Part shown: piece by piece, positions 45,837 through 57,146 of the stretch
How positions within the stretch are numbered: position 1 is the stretch's first letter
Layout of the letters: each line of letters opens with the position of its first letter
Assembly: GCF_034702125.1 (NCBI RefSeq)
Contig: NC_085861.1
Coordinates: forward strand, 2,520,542-2,584,541
Length of the DNA stretch: 64,000 bases
Source: Engraulis encrasicolus
Taxonomy: Eukaryota; Chordata; Actinopteri; Clupeiformes; Engraulidae
Direction of reading: 5' to 3'
Notes under the pieces: model-generated
What the model was told of the DNA's origin: nothing
Database searches by the model: none
The model's input: the letters and a program-made list of their open reading frames with translations, nothing else
Translations under genes and position numbers: made by a program

Positions 45837-46555
45837 CAGGGCCGGTTCTGGCTTATTTGGCGCCCTAGGCGAGTTTGAGTTCTGGCGCCCCCCCACCAGT
45901 CTTACTTTACATTGCTTGTCAACCTAAGCAAGTATTATGATGTCAGGTGGATGTTAGTGAGTTGGCTACTAACAGCTACTTTAGGCTACTGGATTTCATT
46001 GCTTGGCATACTTGGCTAATGTTAGCATGCTAACTAGCGATTTCTCAGATCAAAAGCAAAGCTCTTTTTCCCTCTAATTCCAAACAGTAGCCTCATAACT
46101 ATTAGGCTTTCCATTATCACAAACAGTTGCTGATTAAATCACATAATTCCAAAACACCCTCTGCAACTCCTGCATCATGCAATGACTGGTTTAATGAGAA
46201 CATAACACTTCCCCACCCAGCAGAGCAGCAATGCTGTTCGCGCTTGCCCTCTCTGTCTCTCGAGTGAGTCTCCAAATTCAAAATAGATCGCACGCTGTCA
46301 CTCGTCCCGCCCCCTTTCTCAGGACTGTCTGTTTATTGGTTCACAGACTTCCCAGAGACAGTTGAAAGCGATATTACTATTGGCTGAGGGGCGTTTTGCC
46401 GTGAGGAGCGCTTTCGCCACACTTTGTTGATTGCGACTTCATAAAAAAACCTCCATATCGCAAAATTATGCATCGGAGAGCGCCATTTCGGCGCTCCTTC
46501 TTCACATGGCGCTCTAGGCGACCGCCTAGCCGGCCTATGCTTAAAACCGGCCCTG
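45837..46555 (-). mobile_element. hAT element, copy 2, perfect 8-bp TSD
   Basis: TSD AACTCCCT at 45829-45836 and 46556-46563. Inverted relative to copy 1 (29765-32684). It contains none of the nested insertions and lacks the G-rich part, so it serves as the empty-site reference. 719 bp, non-coding. Confidence 0.92.
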
Positions 46556-46599
46556 AACTCCCTAACCATTACCACGGCTACCCACAAGCTTTTTTGACT

Positions 46600-46765
46600 T
46601 TTTAGGTAACCATGAAATCCTCAATTAACCATGTTTTTTTGAGCATGGTTTGTGACTATGGCTAAACCATGAAACCATGAATAACTATGATCCATGGTTA
46701 GTTGTCATAGTAAAACTATGGTTAAACCATANTCAGGAACCATGGTTTTCATGGTTACAAAAAAA
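46600..46765. repeat. Cluster of AACCATGGTT-type motifs
   Basis: CCATGGTT, AACCATG and variants repeat at short, irregular spacing, with relatives near 45465 and 51000. Simple palindromic repeat of unknown origin. Confidence 0.6.
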
Positions 46766-47341
46766 GTGATGGATAAGCCATAGTAATACCAAAGAGGGTA
46801 GATTAAAGAAAGAGGATTCAAACTCTGCCCACCCAATGCAAAAGAGTGTGCTCAAGTTTGATCTCCATTTCCCCTCTTTTAGTGGTGTTTGGTGGTGATA
46901 TGTGCTATCGCTATCTACAGTGCTATTGGGGACTCCATTGATTTGCAATCATTCAAATGGTCGAGGTGTGTATAAGTACAGTACAGAACATATAGACAGG
47001 GTAGACAAGACTTAAAAGACCAGATAAATAAGTAAAACAATATGTAAACATTTTACAAAATGTTTGATTGCACCCAATTACTGTACTAGCTGTTTTAATA
47101 ATCCTTTGCAATTTATCCTGATCTTGTTTACACAGACCAGACCAAAGGACAAGATACTCTGAAGTACAGACTTACAGTAAAATAGCTCTAAAATGTGGGC
47201 GTCAACATTAAAACTACGCAATTTCCTTAGGAAAAGCATTCTTTGTTGGAACTTTTCCACCTTAGAAGCGGCCTATTTGTCAAATTTCAACTTGTCATCA
47301 ATTTCAACCCCTAAGTATTTGTAGATGTAACTCTCTCTACT

Positions 47342-47880
47342 AGGGATGGAACAAACCGCACCGAAAACCGAAACCGTACAATTCACACACATACCGAACC
47401 GAACCGTGCAATCCGTGGCAAACCGCAGTTCATGTACTGCACAAAAGAATATGTAAAACATATCTTATCTTATCAGTATCTTATCCAGTCTCTCTGATTA
47501 AAACATTAGCATATCATACCAATGAGAGGATGACACAATTAAAATCACACCATTTTCACATTATAAGTCTACACAAAAACATTTGTAGGATATTTAGTGA
47601 TAAGTCTGATTCTATTAGCCAATTGAAAGAGGGCATTTGGAACGACAGCTTAGGTGCAAGCGCAGGTTAGCATAAGAGGTGGTTCTCAGACAAATGCAGA
47701 AGGTCAAATTCAATCACTTCATAATTGCAATAGTTTAAATATGGTTTNATATTCCCAGTGCATAATTTATTATGCATAAAAAAGCAACACAAAAAAACGA
47801 GAACCGTAGAGAACCGAAAACCGTGACCTTCATACCGTGATATGGACCGAACCGCAATTTTTTTTAACCGTACCACCCCT
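47342..47880. mobile_element. TIR MITE, 3-bp ACT duplication
   Basis: ACT at 47339-47341 and 47881-47883. Ends AGGGATGG...CCACCCCT with many AACCG repeats internally. A 3-bp TSD suggests PIF/Harbinger, but this is inference. Confidence 0.65.
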
Positions 47881-47985
47881 ACTCGCTACTGATGTGTTGT
47901 TGACAACAGTGTTTGGTACTACTTCTACACTACCTCTAAAGTCAATTACCATTTCTTTTTCTTTTTTTACTTGCATTAACATTAA

Positions 47986-48343
47986 AGGGTCACTGTGCAG
48001 GAAATTGACAAAAAGGTACTGCAACTATGCTGTCCATTGAAACTGGGCTGCCTATTGCCAAATTTGATCTTTACATGAAAGTTTACTAAGTAATAAACAC
48101 ATATTTCCTAGTATGGTCCAAGTAGAGTCATTTTTGCAGCTAAAAATGGCTATTTTTGGAAATTCAAAATGGCGGACCATGGAGAAGATCCCCTTTTTCA
48201 TGTATGAAAAGTCCACTTTTCCCAATCATAATGAATACTTCGAATTTGATGATGGTGGTACGTATTCATAAAAAAGATAACATTTTTGAATGGGCAGCAT
48301 GAATTCTGGAAATAAACAACTAAAAATCTCACACAGTGTCCCT
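47986..48343 (+). mobile_element. TTAA MITE (GGACACTGTG family), copy 2
   Basis: TTAA at 47982-47985 and 48344-48347. The most complete copy (358 bp) with ends AGGGTCACTGTGCAGG and CACACAGTGTCCCT. Confidence 0.85.
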
Positions 48344-48808
48344 TTAAGGAAATTGTCAGAGCACCATTTTATGAAGCTCCCCACTTCCTCTTCAAAGCTG
48401 GTCATTGACAGCATCCCTGTTTTCAAGAACCCCACCAGGGCGGTGTCGTCTGCGTACTTGAAATAGGAGTGTGTACTTGCAAGAGCACGACACTCGTTGG
48501 TGTAAAGTGTGTAGAGTATGCGAGACAACACACATCCTTAGGGAGCACCGGTGTTGATGACCTTAGGGGATGAGATGGCTTGATTAAATCTAACCTGCTG
48601 AGTACGATTTGACAGAAAATTATGAATCCATGTGATAAGCCTTGGGTTCACATCTAATATAACCAGATTGTCTACCAGTAGGTGGGGTTTAAAGGTTTGG
48701 TATTAAATGCACTGCTGAAATCATTAAAAACTATTTTTTACAAAGCTGTGGGGCTCTTCCATCTCTCAACACGGATGGTGGAATACAACAAGTCGGAGTG
48801 TCGACACT

Positions 48809-49091
48809 AGGGGTGTAAATCACAGCCTCCATGACGATATGATACGGTATCGATTTCTTAAATCAGAGATTCGATTTTTTTCTATACTTAAGAATTCCCC
48901 ACGATACTATGATTCGCCACGATTCGGTTCGATTAGATTTTTTCCAATTACTTTTCCACTACTATTGTGTTATGGAGCTAGGGCATTGCACAGGGGCCAG
49001 CGATTATTAAGAATGCCCCACAATACGATGCGATTCGATTAAATCACTGGCCGATACTTCCGATACATCGATTAATTTTATTTACATCCCT
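48809..49091. mobile_element. TIR MITE, 3-bp ACT duplication
   Basis: ACT at 48806-48808 and 49092-49094. Ends AGGGGTGTAAAT and ATTTACATCCCT. The interior is full of CGATACG/CGATT motifs and non-coding. Confidence 0.7.
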
Positions 49092-49812
49092 ACTTCTAGG
49101 TATTCAAATATGTTGTTTGTCATGGACATCAATGCATCCTCCACTCCCCGCCTAGACTGGTATGCAAACTGTAAAGGGTCCAAAGATGGTGCTACCTCAC
49201 TAAGTGGGTGTTTCAATATGATTTTCTCTAAACATTTCATAGGCGCTGAGGGTTAATGCCACAGCTCTCAAATCATTCATCTTTTTGGGCCTGCTTTTCT
49301 TTGGAACCCTTACAATCAGAGACCGTTTCCACTGAGCAGGGATAAGACCTGTTTCTACTTAACTTACTGCTGAAACAGTATTTGAAATGGAAAAGCAAGT
49401 GAATCATCACAGGTGCGCAGCACTTTACAACTAATACCGTCTGGACCTTGCAATTTAATAACATTCACATTTAAAAACTGTTCTTTAACCTCCTCAATGC
49501 TGATTTGTATGTCACAAGCTTCCATATTCCGGCATCCACTGCTAGTGCCTGCTGACTTGTATAGTCAATACTGTCAAACCTACAATAAAAAGTGTTCAGT
49601 TCATCTGAAAAGGCATTATTATCTGCAACAGTCAAGTTCTGCATTTAGGGTTCATAATTTGTAGTCCCACTGCACAAAAAGAGGGATTTCTGGATGTGTC
49701 CAATTAAATGTCCACAAACTGTCCACAAAAGCCCCTAACACTTGCGGCAGGTCTCCTAAAAGGGCGTTCACCTGACATCACATGGATTCCGGAAAAGTCA
49801 GAGCCTGAAGTA

Positions 49813-50924
49813 CAGGTCCTTCTCAAATAATTAGCATATTGTGTTAAAGTTCATTTTTTCCCCATAATGTAATGATAAAAAATAAACTTTCATATGTTTT
49901 ACATTCATTGCACACCAACTGAAATATTTCAGGTCTTGTTTTGTTTTAATATTGATGATTGTAGCATACAGCTCATGAAAACCCAAAATTCCCATCTCAG
50001 AAAAATTAGCATATCATGAAAACTAAAAGGTTGTCTAAACAAGCTATTAACCTAATCATCTGAATTAACCTATTAAAGGGACAGTTTGGTCAATTTCAAC
50101 ATGCTGTTGTAATGCTCACACTACCCTGGACTTGTCAGTGCCTGAGATTTTTTTTTCTTCTTCTTCAGCCGTTTCCGAGATCCTGGTCATTGTAATGGGG
50201 GCAGCTCTTTGTTTACATTTCAAAAAAACATTTTTATTTATTCCCAAAAACATCCAAAAGGTTATAAAACATCAGCAGACAACGAGCAAACAGCAGTACC
50301 TTTTGGGAAAATATTTGGAGTTGGCCTATGTTTCATTTTTTAAAAATGTAAACAAACGCTGCCCCCATTACAACTGCTCATATCTCGGAAAGGGCTGAGC
50401 CGAAAAATGTGGCATCACCACGTACTGACAAGTCAAGAGTAGCGTGAGCAATACAACTGCATGTTGAAATTAACCAAACTGTCCCTTTAACTCTAAACAC
50501 TGGTAAAAGCTTCCTGAGGCTTTAAAACGTCTCAGCCTTGTTCATTACTCAAAACCGCAGTCATGGGTTAGACTGTGTTTAACATTGAAGTCAATGGCAG
50601 TGGCATTGCATGAGGGTTATGAAAGCCCAGATATCATTGATGCTTAGCTGTCAGCTGTTTTTTGTTCTTTGATCTGGTGACCCACACTTCCCTCTTCATT
50701 ATACTCCATAGATTTCCATACCAAGTTTTTCTATTTTTGTTACAAATCTAATTCTATTTGCCAGAAATGAAACCCCATTGAAAGTCAATGGAATGTTCTG
50801 AGACTGAATTATTTCAGTTGGTGTGCAATGAATGTAAAACATATGAAAGTTTATTTTTTATCATTACATTATGGGGGGAAAAATGAACTTTAACACAATA
50901 TGCTAATTATTTGAGAAGGACCTG
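49813..50924. mobile_element. Tc1-type MITE hosting a TTAA MITE
   Basis: TA at 49811-49812 and 50925-50926. Inverted arms of about 110 bp begin CAGGTCCTTCTCAAATAATT. A second TTAGCATATCATGAAAAC repeat near 50007 resembles an inner direct repeat. Without the 410-bp MITE it is about 700 bp and non-coding. Confidence 0.75.
50077..50486 (+). mobile_element. 410-bp TTAA-flanked MITE, copy B
   Basis: TTAA at 50073-50076 and 50487-50490. Same length as copy A (7829-8238), opposite orientation, and only scattered differences. Confidence 0.85.
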
Positions 50925-51505
50925 TATCTTCCTCTTATCTACCATATTTGGTAATACTATAGTTGGTTCAGAGTACTTAGAGTAACCATGACACATGATA
51001 AAACCATGGTTACTACAGTAAAACCAAATGATCAAATCGATCATCCCTACAGACTATTTTTTTCACCTTTCATGGAATGCGGGGGTTTGCTTCTCATTTA
51101 GCGAGAAAACGACATGCTTTCGGGTGACTTGCGAACTTTGCAATTAAGAATTCTCCAATTTAAGTTTGTATCACAGTTTCGAGTTTTACGTAGTTTGCCA
51201 CCGGGGCTCTGACAGGCAATCTACCAATCAACACCAGTCGGTAGGATCTAAAACTATACAAATATACCTGACAAATGAGGCATCGAACCCGTATAGAAAT
51301 GGTTTCCTTGCAATACACTGTTTTTCCTGATATCAGATTTAAGTAAAAAGTGTGTCAACCCACCCCAGTCTCCCCTACTTATGTTCTACCACTGAACTGC
51401 CTGTTGGCATCTGTAAACACACACACACATACAATGAAAAAATAGGAAAACGAAAAACTCTCGTAGGCTATACATACATTTTGAATATTTATAAACTTTT
51501 GAGTG

Positions 51506-52051
51506 AGCCAGGGATTCCAAAATGCTAGGTGGCTAGATGTTTATTATTGGAAGTGCCATTGGAGCCCTGTAGTGTAACCTATGACAAGAACATGTTGTCT
51601 TCTCGGCTGGCGGTTTTATCTACTTATTCGCACGCTGTAATGTCGGTGGCACTGTTTAGAAGAACATACTATCATGTCGCTCGGAATTCTTTGCCATGTG
51701 CTCTGAAAAACGCTATATTGTGTTGCAAAGTGTTAGCCACTGCTGACAAGGCGGGGTTTCACGGTCGGCGGCAGCCTCTGATTGTTTGGAAGCTGCCGTC
51801 ACTCAAATGGCCTCCTCACGTGTGATTGGTGTGATGCAATATAACTTAATTTACAAAGCATAGGAATCGATTCTGATGTACTCACATTAAGATATGTTAT
51901 CCCAGAATGGAGTTGGTAGCAGTGCAGAGACCACAGAAACCGCAACAACATCCAGTCAATGAGAAAACAGGTTCTAACCACGCACTACACTGCTCCAATG
52001 GAGCTTCCCATGTTAAACACCTAGCCGCCTAGCATTTTGGAATCCCTGGCT
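51506..52051. mobile_element. TIR MITE, ~545 bp
   Basis: Ends AGCCAGGGATTCCAAAATGC and GCATTTTGGAATCCCTGGCT are perfect inverted repeats, continuing into a diverged CTAGGTGGCTAG / CTAGCCGCCTAG. No TSD was recognised. A 98-codon frame inside has no domain. Confidence 0.75.
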
Positions 52052-52473
52052 GCGTATGCATTCGCTTGTGTACAAACAGCCGGAACCAATGTATTTATAG
52101 GCGGGATTCAAGCCAATATAACAATTTATTATATGGTGTGACGTCATCGGTCGAATGCTCCATTCATTTCAATGGGGCTCCCTAACGTTCGCACGTCTGT
52201 TATTTTTCGATAACGGACGGGTTGGTCTATAACAGACCGCTGTCAATGGCAACAAGACTTTTCACTGCTAAAGCGACTTTTCAACAAGACTCTAATCAGC
52301 TGCTGTGATAGACAACACCTGTTGTCCTGGCTACCTAGCTGTTGCCTAGCGGTGTTCCACAACGGCACTGTTTTGTTTTGCGCAGCAACAATCTTTTGAC
52401 ATGAAAAACTATAATAAACTTAACATTGAATAGGCCTAAAGAAATGTCCAAGCCATGTGTGAATAATTTAAGG

Positions 52474-52786
52474 CAGGGATGGGCAACTGGAGGCCCGGGG
52501 GCCACATGCGGCCCGCCTCCTTACTAAGTGCGGCCCATAGATAAACCATACTTATAAATTATAATGAACAAACTTTTTTTTAAACCACTACTGAGTCAAT
52601 CTGTTAAAATTACACTGTTGGCTGACAGAGAACACTCCTATTGCTTCCAAACTTTTTCGGCGGCCACTGAGCAACCAACTGCACCTCGAATCTGCAAGCT
52701 GCAGTCAGATCCGCAGTCATCTGGCCCTCCAATGTTCACAATGAAAAAAATGTGGCCCTCCTTATCATGAAAGTTGCCCACCCCTG
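52474..52786 (+). mobile_element. hAT-type MITE, 313 bp
   Basis: Starts CAGGGATGGGCAACTGGAGG, ends AGTTGCCCACCCCTG. Imperfect 8-bp TSD ATTTAAGG / ATTTAGGC. A short frame inside (QPTAPRICKLQ) is not supported as a gene. Confidence 0.75.
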
Positions 52787-52818
52787 ATTTAGGCCTAAGT
52801 ATATCCATATAATAAGCG

Positions 52819-52962
52819 GGTTAACGTTCGGCGAGTCGGTCGCTTTGTGGAATAGCAGCACTTCAGAGAGAACAAGACCCCTCCGCTCCGCGTCGGGGTC
52901 TAAAGATTCTCTCTGTCGTGCTGCTATTCCACGGTAGCGACCTTCTCGCCGAACGTTAACCC
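52819..52962. repeat. 144-bp foldback with GGTTAACG ends
   Basis: GGTTAACGTTCGGCGAG at the left and CTCGCCGAACGTTAACC at the right, with matching AATAGCAGCAC and CTCTCTG blocks further in; loop CTCCGCTCCGCGT. Arms of about 65 bp with a few mismatches. Confidence 0.85.
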
Positions 52963-53019
52963 TTACATAAAGAATTACTGTCTGTGGTAACATCAACATT
53001 CAACCTCCTACGCCACAAA

Positions 53020-56000
53020 CTGCCAGGATTTCACAGGAAGATGTTAATTCCTGCTTGGCATTGCTGCCTGTCGCACCTCCTCCGGTGCCCATGGGTCAGC
53101 TGCAGGGTCGTCAGTCAGGAACCACAGCTCATCAACGTTTCGCTCCTTTCATCCTGAAACGTCTCGCGTGTGGTGGATTAGTGACAGGGACGTCTCCCTG
53201 TCACCCCCTGCAGCTGAAAGGTGTTGTTCCCTGCAACTGTTGTCTGGGGGTTAGGTGTTATTCCCCCAGGTTCTGTCCTTCCTCCGCAGCCAGAGCCAAA
53301 AGCTCCCTTTCTCCGCCTCCTCTGCCAGTTCCTTTGTTGCCTTCCTTAGCCTTCCTCCGTTGACTCCCACGTCCTTCAGGAGGCGTATGGTTGACAACCC
53401 CATGAAGCCTCGGCATCTGACCTCCACATGGTAGTCTTCCAGCCCGCCTCCCATCACTCAGCAGCCAGCTCGGAGTTCTTGGCCTTCTTTCGCTCAAAGG
53501 CAGCCTCAATCCCTTCCTCCATTGGCACAGTGAGCTCATGAGGGATACCGCTCTAACATTTATAGACCATGTCACTATGTCTGGTCGGAGAGATGTGGTG
53601 GTAATCTCTGTGGGAAACTGAAGCTTCTTGCTGAGGTCAACCTTCATGCTCCACTTCTGGCCAGGTGTGAAGGGCCTTGCGGTTTCTCTTTGCCTGATGC
53701 ATCTGATCCCTCCTTCCTTGACAAGGGTGGTGGGTTGCTCTGCCAGCGATGGTGTTCTGCTTCCCTGTCTGCACTCCTCCAGCACTTCGGCTAACTTTCT
53801 CAAGACATTCCTCATTTCCAAACCACTGGTGGAAGTTCCGGGGACAGGGAAGTGTGTTGTAGGTTGAGCGAATAAGGAAGCTGAGTCTTGCCTGTGGGAT
53901 CTTCCACACGTCTGACCAACTGATGTTCCTGTTTGAGATTCCCTGCCAAGTTGTCCAGCTTCCTTGCCGTCCCTGAGACATGGCCTTGATCTTATAGCGG
54001 TCTTCCTCCATCCTCGTCACCTCCGCCACCACCATCTCCTTTCTTTCCTTGCGGTGGGCCTTGGACCAGAAACGTGGCGCTTCTCCCCATCCTAGGCCTG
54101 CTCTTCCTACTTGCACTCTGCCCACGATCTCCTTGTGCTGCAGCCGACTCACAGCTTGGTCGACCTCGGTCTGGGCGTTTCATTTGAGGCCAGTCAGGAC
54201 CCTGGCGTTAGCATTCCTAACCAACTCGTCTGTGGACTCCCGAAGCTCCAGCACCAACCTGGTCTTTTTTTGCATGTATACCCAGCTGTAGCGATCTCAG
54301 AGGTAGCTGGAGCATGTTCCTCCCAAAAAGGCTGGCTTCAGAGAGGCACCGTGGCAGCCCCAACCACTTTCGAATGAATGAGTTGGCTTTCCCATCCATC
54401 CTACTCACGGTTGATGAGGGGATCTCGCTCATTTTCAGGGGCCACAGCAGTCTCTGGTAGAGTGTGAATTGGTAACACCAGACCTTGTATTTGCCCGGGA
54501 GTTGGCTTTGATCGATTCTCCTCAGGCCGTCAGAGAGCTGCTTCATGACGGTTTTCCCCATTTGCTTGTCAGAGAGCTCGGCCGTGTACTGCCTCCCCAG
54601 GCTTTTGATGGGCTGCTCTGCGAGGAGTGGGATTTTCTCTCCTCCGACGACCAAGGTGGTGTTGCCGTTCCTGACTCCTCTCCTGAGTGACAGGCTACGG
54701 GACTTGGAGGGCTTGATTTTCATTATTGCCCATGACATCAGCTCATCAATCCTCCTCCTTGCTGTACATGCTGCTGTCTGACGTTGTCCATATAGCCCCT
54801 TAGCAGGGGAAGCCTCTGGCCAGTTGGTAGTTTGATTCCCCCTGCCATTTGCCTTGTGCCAATGAGGATTATCTCAAACGCTGCTACGAACAGTGTAGGC
54901 AAAGTGGCACACCCCATCGCTATTCCGACTTCAAGCCGCTGCCATCCAGTAGTGAAGTCCTGGGCGGAGAAGCACATCTGCAGGTTGTTGAAGTAGCTTT
55001 CGACCATGCTTCTGATGCAGGTGGGCATGTGGAAGAACTCCATAGCGTAGTTGATCAGTTGGTGTGGGACCGATCCATATGCGGTTCGATTTGTTTTCAT
55101 TGCATTGTGGTGGTAGGCACACAAGTTTGATAAAATATAAAAAATAATAGGCTAATAAAATAGGCAGACTAAGCTAAACGTCTGCCCAGTTACACGAAAG
55201 GTCTGCATGGGTTGAACGTAACGAAAGATCCTCAGGTACTGCACGAAACGCCCCATGCCTTCTACGAATGGTCCAAGGTTTTGTTCGAATGGTCCCCTCT
55301 CAACAATTCATTAGACGAATCGTCTCGAATTCCATTTGCCAGGTCAAGCCAGATGACATGCAAGTCTGTCTTGTCCCGCTTAGCCCTCTGTATCTGATCC
55401 CAGATCATTGTGGAGTGCATCCTGGGAATCCTGGTACTCCGGCCTTCTGGCAGTTGGTGTCAATGTAGCTGTTCTGGAGAAGGTAGTTTGTTTGCTAGGG
55501 GAGGGTCATGCAAAATTTGATGATCAAAGGTGGTCATCTTCCGACGACCCCGAAAATAAATAACGAACAGTCCCTAAGGGGACTTCCTTTGTGGATCGCT
55601 GTACTACTTTCTGACATGCTGTTCCAATTGCTCCCTGGTGGTTTCGAGCTTGCCAGTCTTCTTCTCCAGCAGCTGTCTGGCATGCTTGAAAGGATCCTGA
55701 AAGAAACTGGCTCGCTCTTTCTGCTTCCGCTTGCTGCGTTTTCGGATGCGTTCAGCTCTGCGAAGCATGGCTAGTCTCTTCCTGACCTCCTCCCACAGGG
55801 CTTTCAAACCTTCTTTCTCTGCGAGAGTGGCCTTTCTCCAGTTTTTTCGGAGTTGGCGACGCCTTTGTACCAGCTGGAGGATTTCCCTCTCTCTCCTCCC
55901 CTTCTCTCTTTGGATGGACCTCTGTCTGGAAGCGATCTCTCCGAACCTGTCTTTGCAGGTCTGGTATATGATCTCCCCCATCTGATTCAACTTGCAGTGA

Positions 56001-56240
56001 CTCCTGTAGGGTCTTGCTCAGGTCTGTGTCCAGTGCACGCCATGCCTCTCTTTTGCTAGGCTTTGGCCACTTGATCTTGTTCCTTCTGTCCGGTTTCTTG
56101 GTCTCTGCAATTGGCTCTGTTCTGTCTGGCTTGGTGAGGACTGGGTCTTCGTGCTCACCTGAGGACTCCTTCTCCACCAGTGGACCTTCCTCCTCTGTCA
56201 CCCTCCTGCCTTCAGCAACGTTGGGTCCAGGTGCTAGCTA
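53020..56240 (-). pseudogene. LINE with restriction-like endonuclease domain, decayed
   Basis: Minus strand, from 56201 downward: an acidic N-terminal region (MTEEEGPLVEKESS), a basic segment (RRRQLRKNWRKATLAEKEGL), RT blocks GVPGFPGC near 55420 and VIWLDLAN near 55345, then a 215-bp unrelated insertion, AYGSVPHQLINYAMEFF, GIAMGCATLPTLFVAAFEII, the catalytic box as RGYMDNV (normally YMDD), and thumb blocks to KMSEIPSSTV. The C-terminal part shows KVDLSKKLQFP, RPDIV and, in another frame, HELTVPMEEG, the PD-(D/E)xK restriction-like endonuclease signature of R2/NeSL-type LINEs. The family's cysteine finger before it appears to be deleted. Several stops; not active. Confidence 0.7.
55126..55340. 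other. Insertion in the RLE-LINE
   Basis: It separates LDLAN from AYGSVPHQL in the RT frame. It contains GACGATTCGT, ACCATTCGTAGAAGG and similar motifs but no recognised termini. Confidence 0.45.
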
Positions 56241-56269
56241 GAGTTTGCTTTCGTAAATCAGCAACGATG

Positions 56270-56515
56270 TCAGCCTGTCATGAAGATTTACCACGTGCAT
56301 TTAACACGGTACTGTATTTCAGAAGCAGATTTAGCGATGGTGAATTGATAACATTAAAGAATAAACGTGGTGAAACCGGTCTTGCAGTTGACTTCTCTGT
56401 TTGTTTGTTTGTTTGTGTTCACAGGACTTCCTCCGGATGGTGGCAGATTGACAACCTCACATCAGTGAACATGAATCTCATAACTGATTGGAAAAATAAA
56501 TAAAGTTTTGCACAC
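56270..56515 (+). other. Possible terminal exon or repeat end
   Basis: A TTTG-rich pyrimidine tract and TTCACAG acceptor-like site (56422) precede a short frame with stop and an AATAAATAAAG signal at 56494. It may be the 3' end of a gene or of a repeat; no product can be named. Confidence 0.2.
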
Positions 56516-57146
56516 AATGTGTTTGTCTGTGTACTTGAATCACTTCATAGGTAGGCTAGTCTATATTGTATTAATATGTGATAATATTAATTAATATTTG
56601 ATAATAGGCCTAAGTAATTGAGTGGAAATAAGAAATAAGACATTTTAAGGCCAAGAAAATATGTAATTTCCATAAAATTGAGTGGAATAGGTGATAATGC
56701 ATTTTACGGCCCTGATTCTATCTTATTTCCATATAACTACTCAATTGTTTCCAAGGTAATTAAGCAGAAATAATACAAGGATGCTTGGGTGGTCGTTTCT
56801 ATGCAATAACATAGGAAGAGGAAATATTGCACATTACGGCCCTGATGTAGCCTAATTAGTATGAAACTACTTCGGCTGATACCGTTTAGTTACTGGCATA
56901 CCTACCACCTGATGACACAGTAGCTGTTTCCATTAGCCTACTATTAACTAGAAACTACAGCATAATTGCACTGGAAACTGTATGGTTATTTTTGCTGTTA
57001 TTAATGACAAATTACAGTGTAATTGCACTGGAAACCATATGGTTATTTTGCTGTTATTACTAATAACAATCCGTTATTACCATAAAGAAATTACTATGAA
57101 ATTAACACCTTATTAGCGATCCGTAAAGTAAAGTGTTACCAAATAT
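56516..57146. repeat. AT-rich duplicated blocks
   Basis: GGAAATAAGA-type and TTACGGCCCTGAT blocks recur near 56635, 56705 and 56836. ATAATTGCACTGGAAAC(T/C)(G/A)TATGG occurs near 56963 and 57020. The end AAAGTGTTACC (57130) links it to the repeat at 21159. Non-coding. Confidence 0.5.

Larger units (their letters stand above)
47080..49660 (-). pseudogene. CR1/L2-type LINE reverse transcriptase, cut by three MITEs
   Basis: On the minus strand, from right to left: VPKKSRPK-MNDLR (near 49290), FAYQSRRGVEDAL (near 49155), NRTQQVRFN and VINTGAP (near 48570), YKYADDTALVG (the YADD catalytic box, near 48450), FIKWCSDNFLNVN (split), KEMVIDFRGSVE (near 47940), YKYLGVEIDDKLKFD (near 47290) and MLFLRKLRSFNV. 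The blocks are collinear with Jockey-superfamily RTs. Three MITEs interrupt it, and two are removable without changing the reading frame (see findings). A few stops outside the MITEs mark decay. Confidence 0.8.

Noticed and set aside
51529..51825. 98-codon frame as a small gene
   Set aside because: Starts within the terminal repeat of a MITE and shows no recognisable domain.
53628..54781. Plus-strand frames opposite the RLE-LINE
   Set aside because: Shadows of the GC-rich minus-strand LINE coding sequence.
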